From: Phocaeicola faecicola
GTDB lineage: Bacteria; Bacteroidota; Bacteroidia; Bacteroidales; Bacteroidaceae
Assembly: GCF_013618865.1 (NCBI RefSeq)
Contig: NZ_JABSOE010000009.1
Location: 1-64,000, forward strand
Length of the DNA: 64,000 nucleotides
Reading direction: 5' to 3'
This document shows positions 17,763-25,618 of this stretch, piece after piece. The position numbers and the translations under genes are program-made. Within the stretch, counting starts at the first letter, position 1. Every line of letters starts with the position of its first letter. The notes under the pieces are model-generated. The model did no database searches. It saw only the letters and a program-made list of their open reading frames with translations, and was not told where the DNA came from.

Positions 17763-18989
17763 ATGAAGATTATGAGAAAAGACTGGAAAACAACAGCTAT
17801 GGTTATTTTTGCCGGTATGATTGGTTTTACCGCTTGCAGTAACGAAGAGGGAACAACTCCGACAGGACCCGAAGAAGGAAGCTATGTACTCCAAGGAAAC
17901 ATCACTGAAAACAGAACCCTGGAAGCAGGAAAAGTATATAAACTGACCGGTGGGGTACACGTAAAGAAGGGGGCCACACTGACCATCCCGGCAGGAACCA
18001 CCATCAGTGCCAACTACGAAGAAGACATTCCTTACCTGCTGATTGAACAGGGAGCGAAGATTGATGCACAGGGAACGGCCGAAAACCCCATTATCATGAC
18101 TTCCGACGAGAAGAAGGAAGGTGCCTGGGGCGGTCTTCACATCTGCGGATACGCTCATACCAACAACTCGGGAAATACGGTTTCTGAGATCGGTAACGCA
18201 CCGTACGGAGGCAACAACGACGAAGACAATTCAGGTATCCTGCGCTATGTCCGCCTGGAATATACCGGAAAGGCACTGGACGAGGAACATGAAGCCAACG
18301 GCGTTTCTTTCTACGGAGTAGGAAACGGTACGACAGTAGAATACCTGCAGGCTTACAAAGGCTCGGACGACGGATTTGAGTTCTTCGGAGGTTCGGTCAA
18401 TGTAAAGCACATGGTCGTTACCAGCTGTAGCGACGACTCTTTCGACTGGACAGAAGGATGGAACGGAAAGGCTCAGTTCCTGGTAGCTTATCAGGAAAAC
18501 AAGGAAAGCCTGGGATATGACTGCGACTGTCTGATGGAATGCGACAACAACGGCAACAACTTCGGGGCTTCACCGGTTGCACATCCGGTCATTGCCAATG
18601 CCACTCTTATCGGAAACGGCGGAAGCAAGCAGGGGGTACGTCTGCGCGCAGGAACACAGGTGGAACTGTACAATATCCTCATCACCGGTAAAGACAAACC
18701 GCTGACCGTAGAGACTGCCGAGACTGAGAACGCACTGGTCAACGGCGACTCCAAACTGGAATACGTAGCCCTCAACAAAGTGCTGGAATCGGGAGAAGGC
18801 CTCTATACCAATGAGATGTTCTCACAGGCAACGGGCAACCTGACCAACCAGACGTTCTCATGGAGCAACCTGTATGTAGGAACAGTAGACGGAGGCAAGG
18901 ATTTGTCGGCCGACAAGTTCTTCACTCCAACCGACTTCAAAGGAGCAGTACAGGCAGGAAACGACTGGACTGCAGGATGGACCTTATAA
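17763..18989 (+). CDS. Repeat-rich (beta-helix-like) surface lipoprotein
   Basis: A 408-residue lipoprotein with lipobox FTAC (Cys about residue 22), followed by an acidic spacer. The body has the repeated short-turn pattern of a right-handed beta-helix: LTIPAGTTISANYEEDIPYLLIEQGAKIDAQGTAENPIIMTSDE, GILRYVRLEYTG, NGTTVEYLQAYKGSDDGFEFFGGSVNVKHMVVTSC, NATLIGNGG. The DDGFEFFGGSVN and DDSFDWTEGW motifs hint at acidic ligand or calcium sites. It sits 36 bp after the TonB receptor and before a terminator, so the pair forms an operon. I infer that it captures the receptor's ligand; the function is not established. Confidence 0.75.
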   Translation: MKIMRKDWKTTAMVIFAGMIGFTACSNEEGTTPTGPEEGSYVLQGNITENRTLEAGKVYKLTGGVHVKKGATLTIPAGTTISANYEEDIPYLLIEQGAKIDAQGTAENPIIMTSDEKKEGAWGGLHICGYAHTNNSGNTVSEIGNAPYGGNNDEDNSGILRYVRLEYTGKALDEEHEANGVSFYGVGNGTTVEYLQAYKGSDDGFEFFGGSVNVKHMVVTSCSDDSFDWTEGWNGKAQFLVAYQENKESLGYDCDCLMECDNNGNNFGASPVAHPVIANATLIGNGGSKQGVRLRAGTQVELYNILITGKDKPLTVETAETENALVNGDSKLEYVALNKVLESGEGLYTNEMFSQATGNLTNQTFSWSNLYVGTVDGGKDLSADKFFTPTDFKGAVQAGNDWTAGWTL

Positions 18990-19017
18990 CCTATACACAC
19001 AACTTGATTTAATCGTT

Positions 19018-19057
19018 ACTCCGGGGGCGGACGAAAGGCCGTTCCCGGAGTTTTTTT
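19018..19057 (+). terminator. Intrinsic terminator of the receptor-lipoprotein operon
   Basis: The stem ACTCCGGGGGCGG pairs with CCGTTCCCGGAGT across an ACGAAAGG loop and is followed by seven T (19051-19057). Confidence 0.93.
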
Positions 19058-19102
19058 CTCCAGTTTTTGGACGGTTCGGTCTTCCTTCACCGAAATTTGA
19101 CT

Positions 19103-19128
19103 TACATTTGTATCTGTAAACCGATACA
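19103..19128 (+). promoter_or_regulatory. -7 box with overlapping inverted repeat
   Basis: TACATTTG (19103-19110) is a good -7 box for the gene at 19138. The dyad TGTATC/GATACA (19109-19114 and 19123-19128) overlaps the expected start site and could be an operator. Confidence 0.45.
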
Positions 19129-19137
19129 TGTAGCATT

Positions 19138-19554
19138 ATGAACAAAAAAAGCATCAACAGCAATAAGCAGTTTATGGTGGGCAACGGCATCCTGGCCTTC
19201 GGAGTGTTTTTCATTGTCTGCCTCTTCCTTTACCTGGGATTCCGCGGTCAGAAGAAAGAAGGCGGAGTGCCTCAGGTGTATCCGGATGTCTATACCATTC
19301 AGGTGGCAGGCAGTTTTGCCGGCGACAGTCTTTCCATCTATGTCAACGACAGTCTGCTGCTGAACCGCACCCTGACCACTGCCAGTGTCAAGTTGCAGAT
19401 CAACCGTTTTGCGGAAGAGAACGCACTGCTGGTGGTCGACAACCGCAACGACGAGATTACTCCGTTCAACCTCAATCCCAAGGGCAGTTCCGTACTGATT
19501 GAGAAGCGGAACGGAAAGATTTATATCGAAGAAACTGAGAGTACCCGGAACTGA
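19138..19554 (+). CDS. Small single-pass membrane protein, unknown function
   Basis: A 138-residue protein with a short cytoplasmic N-terminus (polar, lysine and asparagine rich), one transmembrane helix at about residues 17-38 (GILAFGVFFIVCLFLYLGF), and an extracytoplasmic domain of about 100 residues rich in beta strands (YTIQVAGSFAGDSLSIYVNDSLLLNRTLTTASVKLQINRF). The hydrophobic segment lacks a cleavage site, so it is an anchor. It has its own promoter box and a terminator on each side, so it is monocistronic. I do not recognise the family. Confidence 0.7.
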   Translation: MNKKSINSNKQFMVGNGILAFGVFFIVCLFLYLGFRGQKKEGGVPQVYPDVYTIQVAGSFAGDSLSIYVNDSLLLNRTLTTASVKLQINRFAEENALLVVDNRNDEITPFNLNPKGSSVLIEKRNGKIYIEETESTRN

Positions 19555-19579
19555 TATCTTTTCCGGCGCCATCCATCAC

Positions 19580-19641
19580 AAAAAAAGCATCCCGGCAAAG
19601 GGACTGAACAAGTTTCAGTCTTTTGCCGGGATGCTTTTTTT
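19580..19641. terminator. Bidirectional terminator between convergent genes
   Basis: Arms AAAGCATCCCGGCAAAGGACTGAA-like (19584-19608) and TTTCAGTC-TTTTGCCGGGATGCTTT (19613-19637) form a long stem with a poly-A run before and poly-T run after. It serves the small membrane protein gene and the convergent M16 peptidase gene. Confidence 0.9.
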
Positions 19642-19663
19642 ATAGGTTCAGCCAATCAGCCGC

Positions 19664-22483
19664 TTACTTTTCAGGCATCATCACCAATACCCTGTAGTTG
19701 TTCTGCTGCATGATTTCATTCACATATGCTGAAAGATCTTTCGGAGTAATCGCCTCAATCACCTTTGCAGCCTCTGTGCACACTTCAGCCGGTTTCAGTT
19801 CATTGCCGGCAATCATGGCACACCAGTAACTGTTGGTATGTTCGTTCTCCGCATACTGTTTCACCATGAATTCCTTCACCTTGTTGAGTTCTTCCGCAGG
19901 TGTTTCCTTTGCCAGTTTCTCAAACTCGTTGCGGATGATTTCAATGGCACGGTCTTTCTTTTCCGGTTTCACCTGGAAGATGGTCTGGTAAACCACAGAT
20001 ACCTCGGCTACTCTGTCCTGAGCGCCCTGAGTATATATGCTGTACACCGCTCCTTCCTTTTCACGCACCTCACTGATAAGGCGGGTAGAGATAATCTGTG
20101 CCGACATGGATGCCAGAAGGCGGTTCTTGAATGAATAAGGCATCTTTCCGCTGACGATGACAGCCGCACTACCCTGCGGTACTTCCATCTTCATGGTAAA
20201 TTCCTTCTCTTCGTTGCCGGCCTTGATTTCGAGTGCGCTGTCGTACTTCACTTCGGCTTTCTTTCCCTTTACAGAAGGCAGTGAACCGATGTACTGTTCT
20301 GCCAGTGCTTTCAGTTCAGCCTCATCGAAGTTGCCGCTGAATACAAACGTAAACTCGCCTGCATTGGCCAACTGTTCATGGATAATGTCCAGAATACCTT
20401 CACGGCTGGCCTTTTCGATGTCGCTCACTCCAAACACCTGTTTCATCGGAGAGGCATACAGGAATTCCTGTACCTTCTTCTGGAAGACAAAGTTCGGATT
20501 CTCTTCCTGATTCTGCAGCAAACCTTTGTACAGGTTCTGCATGGAAGCAAACTCATCCGCTGTCACATTCAGTCCGGTAAAGGTCATGTAAATCATCTCC
20601 ATGTAAGTCTTCAGGTCCTTGGGAGTCGTATTCCCTGACAGGCCGCGTGAATATTCATCCAGTGCGATGTTCAGCGATACCTGCTTTCCGGCCAACAGCT
20701 TGCCCAGGTCGGAATTCGTGAAATTACCCAGTCCGTGCTGTTCGAGTACAGCCGGCATAAAGAGCAGGTCGGCAGCCTTGTCGTTGCCATATACCGATGT
20801 ACCTCCCTTGGCAACTGCCGTCAGACTGATTTCATCCGACTTGAAGTCGGTCTTCTTCACAATCACCTTGGCACCGTTGGAAAGCACCCATTCCTTTGCA
20901 CCGAAGTCAGACAATACGTTTTCCTTCACTACCTTTCCGGCAGCAGGCAGTTCACTGACCAGCGGTTCGTTCTTCACGTTATCCACATAAGGAGCAATGT
21001 CCTCGGCTTCCACCTGACTCAGCAGGGCAAGTACCTCTTCGTGGGTCGGACACGCCTCTCCCTCACGCTCCGGCATCAGTCCCAGTACTACCAGGTTCTT
21101 GTCCGAGATGAGCTGTGAGAACACCTGGTTGACGGCCTCCACCGGAATCTGGTTGACAATCATGCTCATCATCTGGTACTCTGTCTCTATTCCAGGGATA
21201 GGCTTCTTGTCGATAAAGTTGCGTACGTACGATTCTGCCAGTGTCTTGTTCTCCTGCTGGTTGCGGTTGTTGTACGCCTTTTCCAACTGAGAAAGATACT
21301 CCGTACGGCAACGGGCATATTCCGTGGCTGTGAATCCACCTCTCTTGGCACGCAGGGCCTCACGGTATACCGCCTTCAGACCTTCGTCGAAAGTATTGCC
21401 CTTCGGCACCATCACCAGCTGGAAGGCCTGCTTGGTCTTGGCCATCAGGAACTCCTGGTGACTGGCAGCGGCTACGGCAAACGGAGCGTCAGCCTTCTGT
21501 CCCAGTTCGTTCAACCGCATCTGCAGCATCATCTCTGCCATGTCGAGCAGGTATTCGGTAGTCACGTCGGCCATCGTACCCTTCAGTGAATCGGGCAGTG
21601 CATCGTACTTGAACATCAGCTGTGCCACGTAGTTGCTCTGTTCCTTGTCGGCCCCGAAAGCCACAATCGGCTTCTCATTGTCGGCCACCGGATAATAGAC
21701 TCTTTCGGCCGGATTCACCGGAGTCTCAATCTTGGAGAACATCTCCTTGATTTTCCCTTCGATACGGTCTACATCGATGTCACCCACCACTACAATACCC
21801 TGCAGGTCGGGACGATACCACTTCTCGTAATAATCACGCAATGCCTGGTGCGGGAAATTATCCACCACTTCCATGGTTCCGATAGGCAGACGATAAGCGT
21901 AACGGCTGCCCGGATAGATTTCCGGAAGCAGTTTTTCGACAATTCGCATGCTCGGAGGAGTCTGGCTTCTCCATTCCTCGTGAATGACAGAGCGTTCCTC
22001 ATCGATTTCCTTGCCGTCGAGCAACAGTCCGTCGGCCCAGTCGCACAAAATCATCAGACAGGAATCCTGCACACCGATGCGCTCGGTCGGTACGCTGGAA
22101 ATACGATACACCGTTTCATCAATGCTGGTATAGGCATTCAGGTTCTGGCCGAACTTCACACCCACCGATTCCAGCCATTTGATCATGGAGTTTCCGGGGA
22201 AATTACGGGTTCCGTTAAAACACATGTGCTCCAGGAAATGAGCCAGTCCGCGCTGGTTGTCTTCTTCCAGAATACTTCCCACTTTCTGTGCAATATAGAA
22301 GTCCACCTGATTCTTCGGATATTCATTATGACGGATATAATAAGTCAGTCCGTTGTCCAGTTTACCGATTCTCACTTCCTTGTCTACCGGTACAGGAGGC
22401 ATCTGCTGTTGTGCCCTGACCACTGTCGGCACGCAGGCAAATCCCGCCATGGCGATAAACGCCAGTCTCATTACTTTTCTCAT
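19664..22483 (-). CDS. M16 family zinc metallopeptidase (pitrilysin/insulinase type)
   Basis: A 939-residue secreted protease with a signal peptide (about 1-24). The inverted zinc motif HFLEH is at residues 82-86 in GLAHFLEHMCFNGTRNFPG, with the third ligand in the downstream EERSVIHEEW. It has the two tandem M16 halves expected of a full-length clamshell protease; the second, inactive half covers about 500-939. It probably degrades short peptides in the periplasm. The gene is monocistronic, with a -7 box at 22525. Confidence 0.93.
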   Translation of the reverse strand: MRKVMRLAFIAMAGFACVPTVVRAQQQMPPVPVDKEVRIGKLDNGLTYYIRHNEYPKNQVDFYIAQKVGSILEEDNQRGLAHFLEHMCFNGTRNFPGNSMIKWLESVGVKFGQNLNAYTSIDETVYRISSVPTERIGVQDSCLMILCDWADGLLLDGKEIDEERSVIHEEWRSQTPPSMRIVEKLLPEIYPGSRYAYRLPIGTMEVVDNFPHQALRDYYEKWYRPDLQGIVVVGDIDVDRIEGKIKEMFSKIETPVNPAERVYYPVADNEKPIVAFGADKEQSNYVAQLMFKYDALPDSLKGTMADVTTEYLLDMAEMMLQMRLNELGQKADAPFAVAAASHQEFLMAKTKQAFQLVMVPKGNTFDEGLKAVYREALRAKRGGFTATEYARCRTEYLSQLEKAYNNRNQQENKTLAESYVRNFIDKKPIPGIETEYQMMSMIVNQIPVEAVNQVFSQLISDKNLVVLGLMPEREGEACPTHEEVLALLSQVEAEDIAPYVDNVKNEPLVSELPAAGKVVKENVLSDFGAKEWVLSNGAKVIVKKTDFKSDEISLTAVAKGGTSVYGNDKAADLLFMPAVLEQHGLGNFTNSDLGKLLAGKQVSLNIALDEYSRGLSGNTTPKDLKTYMEMIYMTFTGLNVTADEFASMQNLYKGLLQNQEENPNFVFQKKVQEFLYASPMKQVFGVSDIEKASREGILDIIHEQLANAGEFTFVFSGNFDEAELKALAEQYIGSLPSVKGKKAEVKYDSALEIKAGNEEKEFTMKMEVPQGSAAVIVSGKMPYSFKNRLLASMSAQIISTRLISEVREKEGAVYSIYTQGAQDRVAEVSVVYQTIFQVKPEKKDRAIEIIRNEFEKLAKETPAEELNKVKEFMVKQYAENEHTNSYWCAMIAGNELKPAEVCTEAAKVIEAITPKDLSAYVNEIMQQNNYRVLVMMPEK

Positions 22484-22524
22484 AACTTTACTTTTTTAGG
22501 TTATACCGTTAAATTTTGATTGCA

Positions 22525-22532
22525 CAAATATA
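22525..22532 (-). promoter_or_regulatory. -7 box for the M16 peptidase
   Basis: On the minus strand the sequence reads TATATTTG, 41 bp before the start codon. No matching -33 box was found. Confidence 0.45.
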
Positions 22533-22636
22533 TAGGCTTCCTACCACATTCTATGTTATCATAAGGTTAACATTCTTATTTAACTAAAAAAATTTCTCAT
22601 ATAACCCATTCAGACAGACCATTCCCCAGATACAAA

Positions 22637-22674
22637 CTGCCCCCGAAGCAGCTATCCGACTGCTCCGGGGGCAG
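22637..22674 (-). terminator. Strong GC-rich hairpin after the GH89 gene
   Basis: CTGCCCCCGaAGCAG (22637-22651) pairs with CTGCTcCGGGGGCAG (22660-22674). It lies 48 bp past the GH89 stop codon. There is only a weak T-rich stretch beyond it, so termination is likely but not certain. Confidence 0.6.
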
Positions 22675-22722
22675 TGAATCCCGGCTTTCCTTTGCCCGGA
22701 ATCTCCACTGTATCCCGGGACC

Positions 22723-25005
22723 TTACTGCGCTCCCAGGTTCTCAAACGTCCGCTCTTCCTTCACGACTCCCGACACAATGCCTTCCGCATAATAGGTTTC
22801 CGCCAAAGGAAGGTACTTTTCAAACATTTCCTGAGTCACCTCCCAGTCATTGCCTTCACACCACGGAACCTGCGCCTTTCCACAACGGTCCACAAACCCC
22901 AGTTCCCAGTCGCCCAGTTCCGAATAAAAAGCATTTGCCCGGAAAGCCTCTCTTCCATGCGTCAAAGGCAGGTTCTCTTCCACATACGGACGGCCGCTGC
23001 GCAAAGAATCGGCCAGCATGGCATAAAACTTCTCCCACCGTTTTCCATAATAGTCTTTCAGAAGACCGCACCATTCCCTCCACGAATAATCGAAAATCAG
23101 CGGATCTCCGTCGCCGCCCCAGATCGTTACCAGGGCCGTCGCATCCCTTTCAAACAAATCCTTTTCGGCCTCCGTCTCTCCCCACGAACGGGCATCGGCA
23201 AGCCATCTGTAGAAATTAAATTCCGGACGGGTATGCAACAGCCGGTCTACGTCCTCCAGCAAGGCCAGGAAGCACTGGCTGTGACGCTCAAATTCGGCAA
23301 GATTCCCCTTCCGGTACGCCTCCACCGCCTTCTTATGAATCACCTGACCCAGGTTGCTCATAATCTGCCGCTGCACATCCATCACGTCAAACCGGTACGC
23401 ATCCGACCCCTTCAGTTGCGCACTGTCCGCCATCAGCAACGACTGCACCCTGATCAGCAGTTCGGGAGGATACGGAATGCCGAGACCCGCATTGGGGCCC
23501 GACTTCTTGACGTCCAGTGCCGGACGGGCCGCCAGGATGGAACTCCGTTCCGTACCGTTGGTACCCGGACGATAAGGCCCTTCCAACAGACAAAGCAGTC
23601 CCTGACAGGCATGCTCACTCTGCGGTCCGTAACGGCGCAAGGCATATTCCTTCAGCCACTCCTTCAGGTCCACCTTCCCCTTGTGCAAAGGCATCTCAAA
23701 AGCCAGTTCATAATACAGCGGATTCTGCTCGATGGCCTCCATGAACAATCCGCTTCCGCAGATATTCGGCGACTTTTTCACCGCCTCCTCATACTGGTTA
23801 CCTGCCAGCAGCTGCAAGTCACCATGAAGGTTGATTCTTCCCCCAAAATTATGTAGGTTGCCCGCCACTGCCGGATACCCCCAGTAGGCACTGTCCTGCT
23901 GGCACCGTCCTCCGTTCAGGTCCAGAATCAGCAGCTCGTCTTTGGGAACCGCCTTCACGATAGGCTCACGCAAGCTCCAGGCCTGCATGGCCCAGACAGC
24001 CTCCGGGTCAAAATTCCGGAACAACGTATTGATGGACTTGCCCACGGCTCCCAGGTATTCGGGAGTATCTACCGGCGGCTGGCTCTCGTGGAAGGGATCG
24101 GCCGCATACACCCCATGAGCCCCATACAGTCTTTTCTCTTCTTCCAGAAAGTCGCGGCCCAGTACCTGAAACAGCGAATCAGTCGGGTCCAGTTGTGCAG
24201 CCCCGGTAAACCCGCACCAGGAAGGCTGAAGACGGATTTTCGCCTCCGGATACTTGTCTTTCAGTTCACGGGGCACATATCCCGAAAAGCCCTGCTGGAT
24301 GGGCTGCATGCCCAGTTCCAGCTGGCGCTCCATGATTTGCTTTCCCAAGCGGGCATGTGCATCAATCCACGACTTCGGAAGCGGACCGCCATAGCTTTGC
24401 AGGTTCTGCATCCACTGCCAGGCCATGTGTCCGGGAGCAGCCAGGAACGCACGGGCCTCCTCGTCTGTAAAACGATGCTTCAGCAACGTATTGTACCATA
24501 CCGCCTCCAGTCCGACCACCGACAGCGGCATATTGATGGAGTTCATGGCCATGTAGTCGATTTCACGCTGCCACCGCTCCCAGTCCCACCAGGGGGCAGA
24601 ATAACTCAGGGTACAGTAATTCATGTAAACGCGGTATTTGCCGTTGATGGTATTCCTCACCGCCTTCTCCGGCAGCGGCAGGCGCTCCGGCAGGTCCAGT
24701 CGGTTGCCCAACCAGGACACGTGCACCCGGCAAGTATATTTCAGATACTGGTTGTAAGCCGTAGCCAGCGCCACCGGATTGTTGCCACGCAGCACAATCC
24801 GCCCGTCCTGCGGCACGATTTCATAGACATCCATTCCATGCTCAGGAGGAATCAGTTCCAGCACAAACTGTTTTCCATACCCGGGTGTTACCCGCTCAAT
24901 CAATGCGTAAGCGGCCTCAATCTCAGGAGTCACCTGCTTACATCCTGTCATCCACAGGATACCCCATAACATACAAAGCCAAATTTTTGTTCTCATAGTA
25001 ATCAT
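22723..25005 (-). CDS. GH89 alpha-N-acetylglucosaminidase, lipoprotein
   Basis: A 760-residue homologue of lysosomal NAGLU, releasing terminal alpha-linked GlcNAc, for example from gastric mucin. It has a lipobox WMTGC (Cys22), an N-terminal alpha/beta domain, and a TIM-barrel catalytic domain with the family blocks NYCTLSYSAPWWDWERW, MALNSINMPL-like AMNSINMPLSVVGLEAVWY, QPSWCGFTGAAQLDPTD, the acid/base-type glutamate in ADPFHES, and the second glutamate in GLFMEAIEQNPLYYEL. A C-terminal all-helical domain follows. It is an isolated gene with no SusCD nearby. A second ATG three codons in (24996) is an equally possible start. Confidence 0.93.
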   Translation of the reverse strand: MITMRTKIWLCMLWGILWMTGCKQVTPEIEAAYALIERVTPGYGKQFVLELIPPEHGMDVYEIVPQDGRIVLRGNNPVALATAYNQYLKYTCRVHVSWLGNRLDLPERLPLPEKAVRNTINGKYRVYMNYCTLSYSAPWWDWERWQREIDYMAMNSINMPLSVVGLEAVWYNTLLKHRFTDEEARAFLAAPGHMAWQWMQNLQSYGGPLPKSWIDAHARLGKQIMERQLELGMQPIQQGFSGYVPRELKDKYPEAKIRLQPSWCGFTGAAQLDPTDSLFQVLGRDFLEEEKRLYGAHGVYAADPFHESQPPVDTPEYLGAVGKSINTLFRNFDPEAVWAMQAWSLREPIVKAVPKDELLILDLNGGRCQQDSAYWGYPAVAGNLHNFGGRINLHGDLQLLAGNQYEEAVKKSPNICGSGLFMEAIEQNPLYYELAFEMPLHKGKVDLKEWLKEYALRRYGPQSEHACQGLLCLLEGPYRPGTNGTERSSILAARPALDVKKSGPNAGLGIPYPPELLIRVQSLLMADSAQLKGSDAYRFDVMDVQRQIMSNLGQVIHKKAVEAYRKGNLAEFERHSQCFLALLEDVDRLLHTRPEFNFYRWLADARSWGETEAEKDLFERDATALVTIWGGDGDPLIFDYSWREWCGLLKDYYGKRWEKFYAMLADSLRSGRPYVEENLPLTHGREAFRANAFYSELGDWELGFVDRCGKAQVPWCEGNDWEVTQEMFEKYLPLAETYYAEGIVSGVVKEERTFENLGAQ

Positions 25006-25151
25006 TTATCTGTTTTCATCTGATGTGTCATACAAGATGCCCCTGCCCAGCGCCTGCCTGTCAGGAACCGGCAATATGGTGTTTCTCTACGTAATCAGGG
25101 TGGCACGCAAAAATAGGCAATTCCCTGAAAAAAACGTTCGTCTCCTCTTTT

Positions 25152-25245
25152 ATCTTTACTGAACTGCAGCCCAAAGGGCTACTTCCTTTCTTTTATACAG
25201 CAACCGGCCTTCATGGATAAGCGTAAGGCCGGACAGTGTTTTTTA
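25152..25245 (+). ncRNA. Candidate small RNA in the 25006-25618 gap
   Basis: In the 613-bp divergent gap, a weak -7-like box (TATCTTTA at about 25151-25158) is followed by a small hairpin AGCCCAAAGGGCT and then a strong intrinsic terminator: CCGGCCTT (25204-25211) with AAGGCCGG (25225-25232) and a T6 run at 25239-25244. Neither flanking gene needs a terminator here, since both point away. A transcript of about 80 nt is therefore plausible. There is no reading frame of note. The promoter is imperfect, so confidence is low. Confidence 0.35.
25204..25244 (+). terminator. Orphan intrinsic terminator in the divergent gap
   Basis: An 8-bp perfect GC-rich stem CCGGCCTT/AAGGCCGG with a 13-nt loop, followed by ACAGTG and six T. 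No annotated gene reads into it. Confidence 0.7.
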
Positions 25246-25266
25246 TCTGCTCCTTCTTCATAAACA

Positions 25267-25327
25267 GAATCAGCAGCATGATTTGATTAATTTGCGCCGT
25301 TGATTAATCCATTCACGCTGCTGATTC
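25267..25327. repeat. 11-bp perfect inverted repeat
   Basis: GAATCAGCAGC (25267-25277) is the exact reverse complement of GCTGCTGATTC (25317-25327). The interior contains two copies of TTGATTAAT (25283 and 25300). Its function is unknown; it could be a binding site, a structured RNA or a remnant of a small mobile element. Confidence 0.5.
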
Positions 25328-25474
25328 AAGGATTCACGACGCTCAGTCAACTACTGTTCTTTATTCATCAACCTTGCCGTACCGGTCTTTGGGGGTTTCC
25401 TTCCCCAGGAAAAGACTTTTCCAGAAACGTGCGGAGACCACCGTATTTTCTTTCTATACCGCCCCGTTGCCGTT

Positions 25475-25513
25475 TGTCTAAAAATCATACATCCGGTGTC
25501 TAAATATTAGACA
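25475..25513 (+). promoter_or_regulatory. Twin upstream activator sites for the sigma-54 operon 1
   Basis: Two related 17-bp sites, TGTCTAAAAATCATACA (25475-25491) and the perfect dyad TGTCTAAATATTAGACA (25497-25513), begin 22 bp apart, two helical turns. They match each other at 14 of 17 positions. The second begins 71 bp before the TGG of the sigma-54 promoter. This is the standard position for enhancer sites of a sigma-54 activator, and the same arrangement recurs at 34014. Confidence 0.75.
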
Positions 25514-25566
25514 TTCGGCCAAAGAGAGAATATCTAAAACCAACTGATAATAAAGTAGATAATCTC

Positions 25567-25582
25567 TTGGCACGCTCTTTGT
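25567..25582 (+). promoter_or_regulatory. Sigma-54 promoter for operon 1 (permease-ATPase-permease)
   Basis: TTGGCACGCTCTTTGT matches TGGCACG-N4-TTGCW with correct spacing between the -24 GG and the -12 element, and a single mismatch (T for C) in the -12 box. The ATG lies 37 bp downstream at 25619. Confidence 0.82.
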
Positions 25583-25618
25583 CTCCGGGAAAGAGGAACA
25601 CTTTATTTTGTAAGAATC

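Noticed and set aside
25006-25474. CRISPR array or tRNA in the large gap
   Set aside because: No evenly spaced direct repeats and no cloverleaf were seen.
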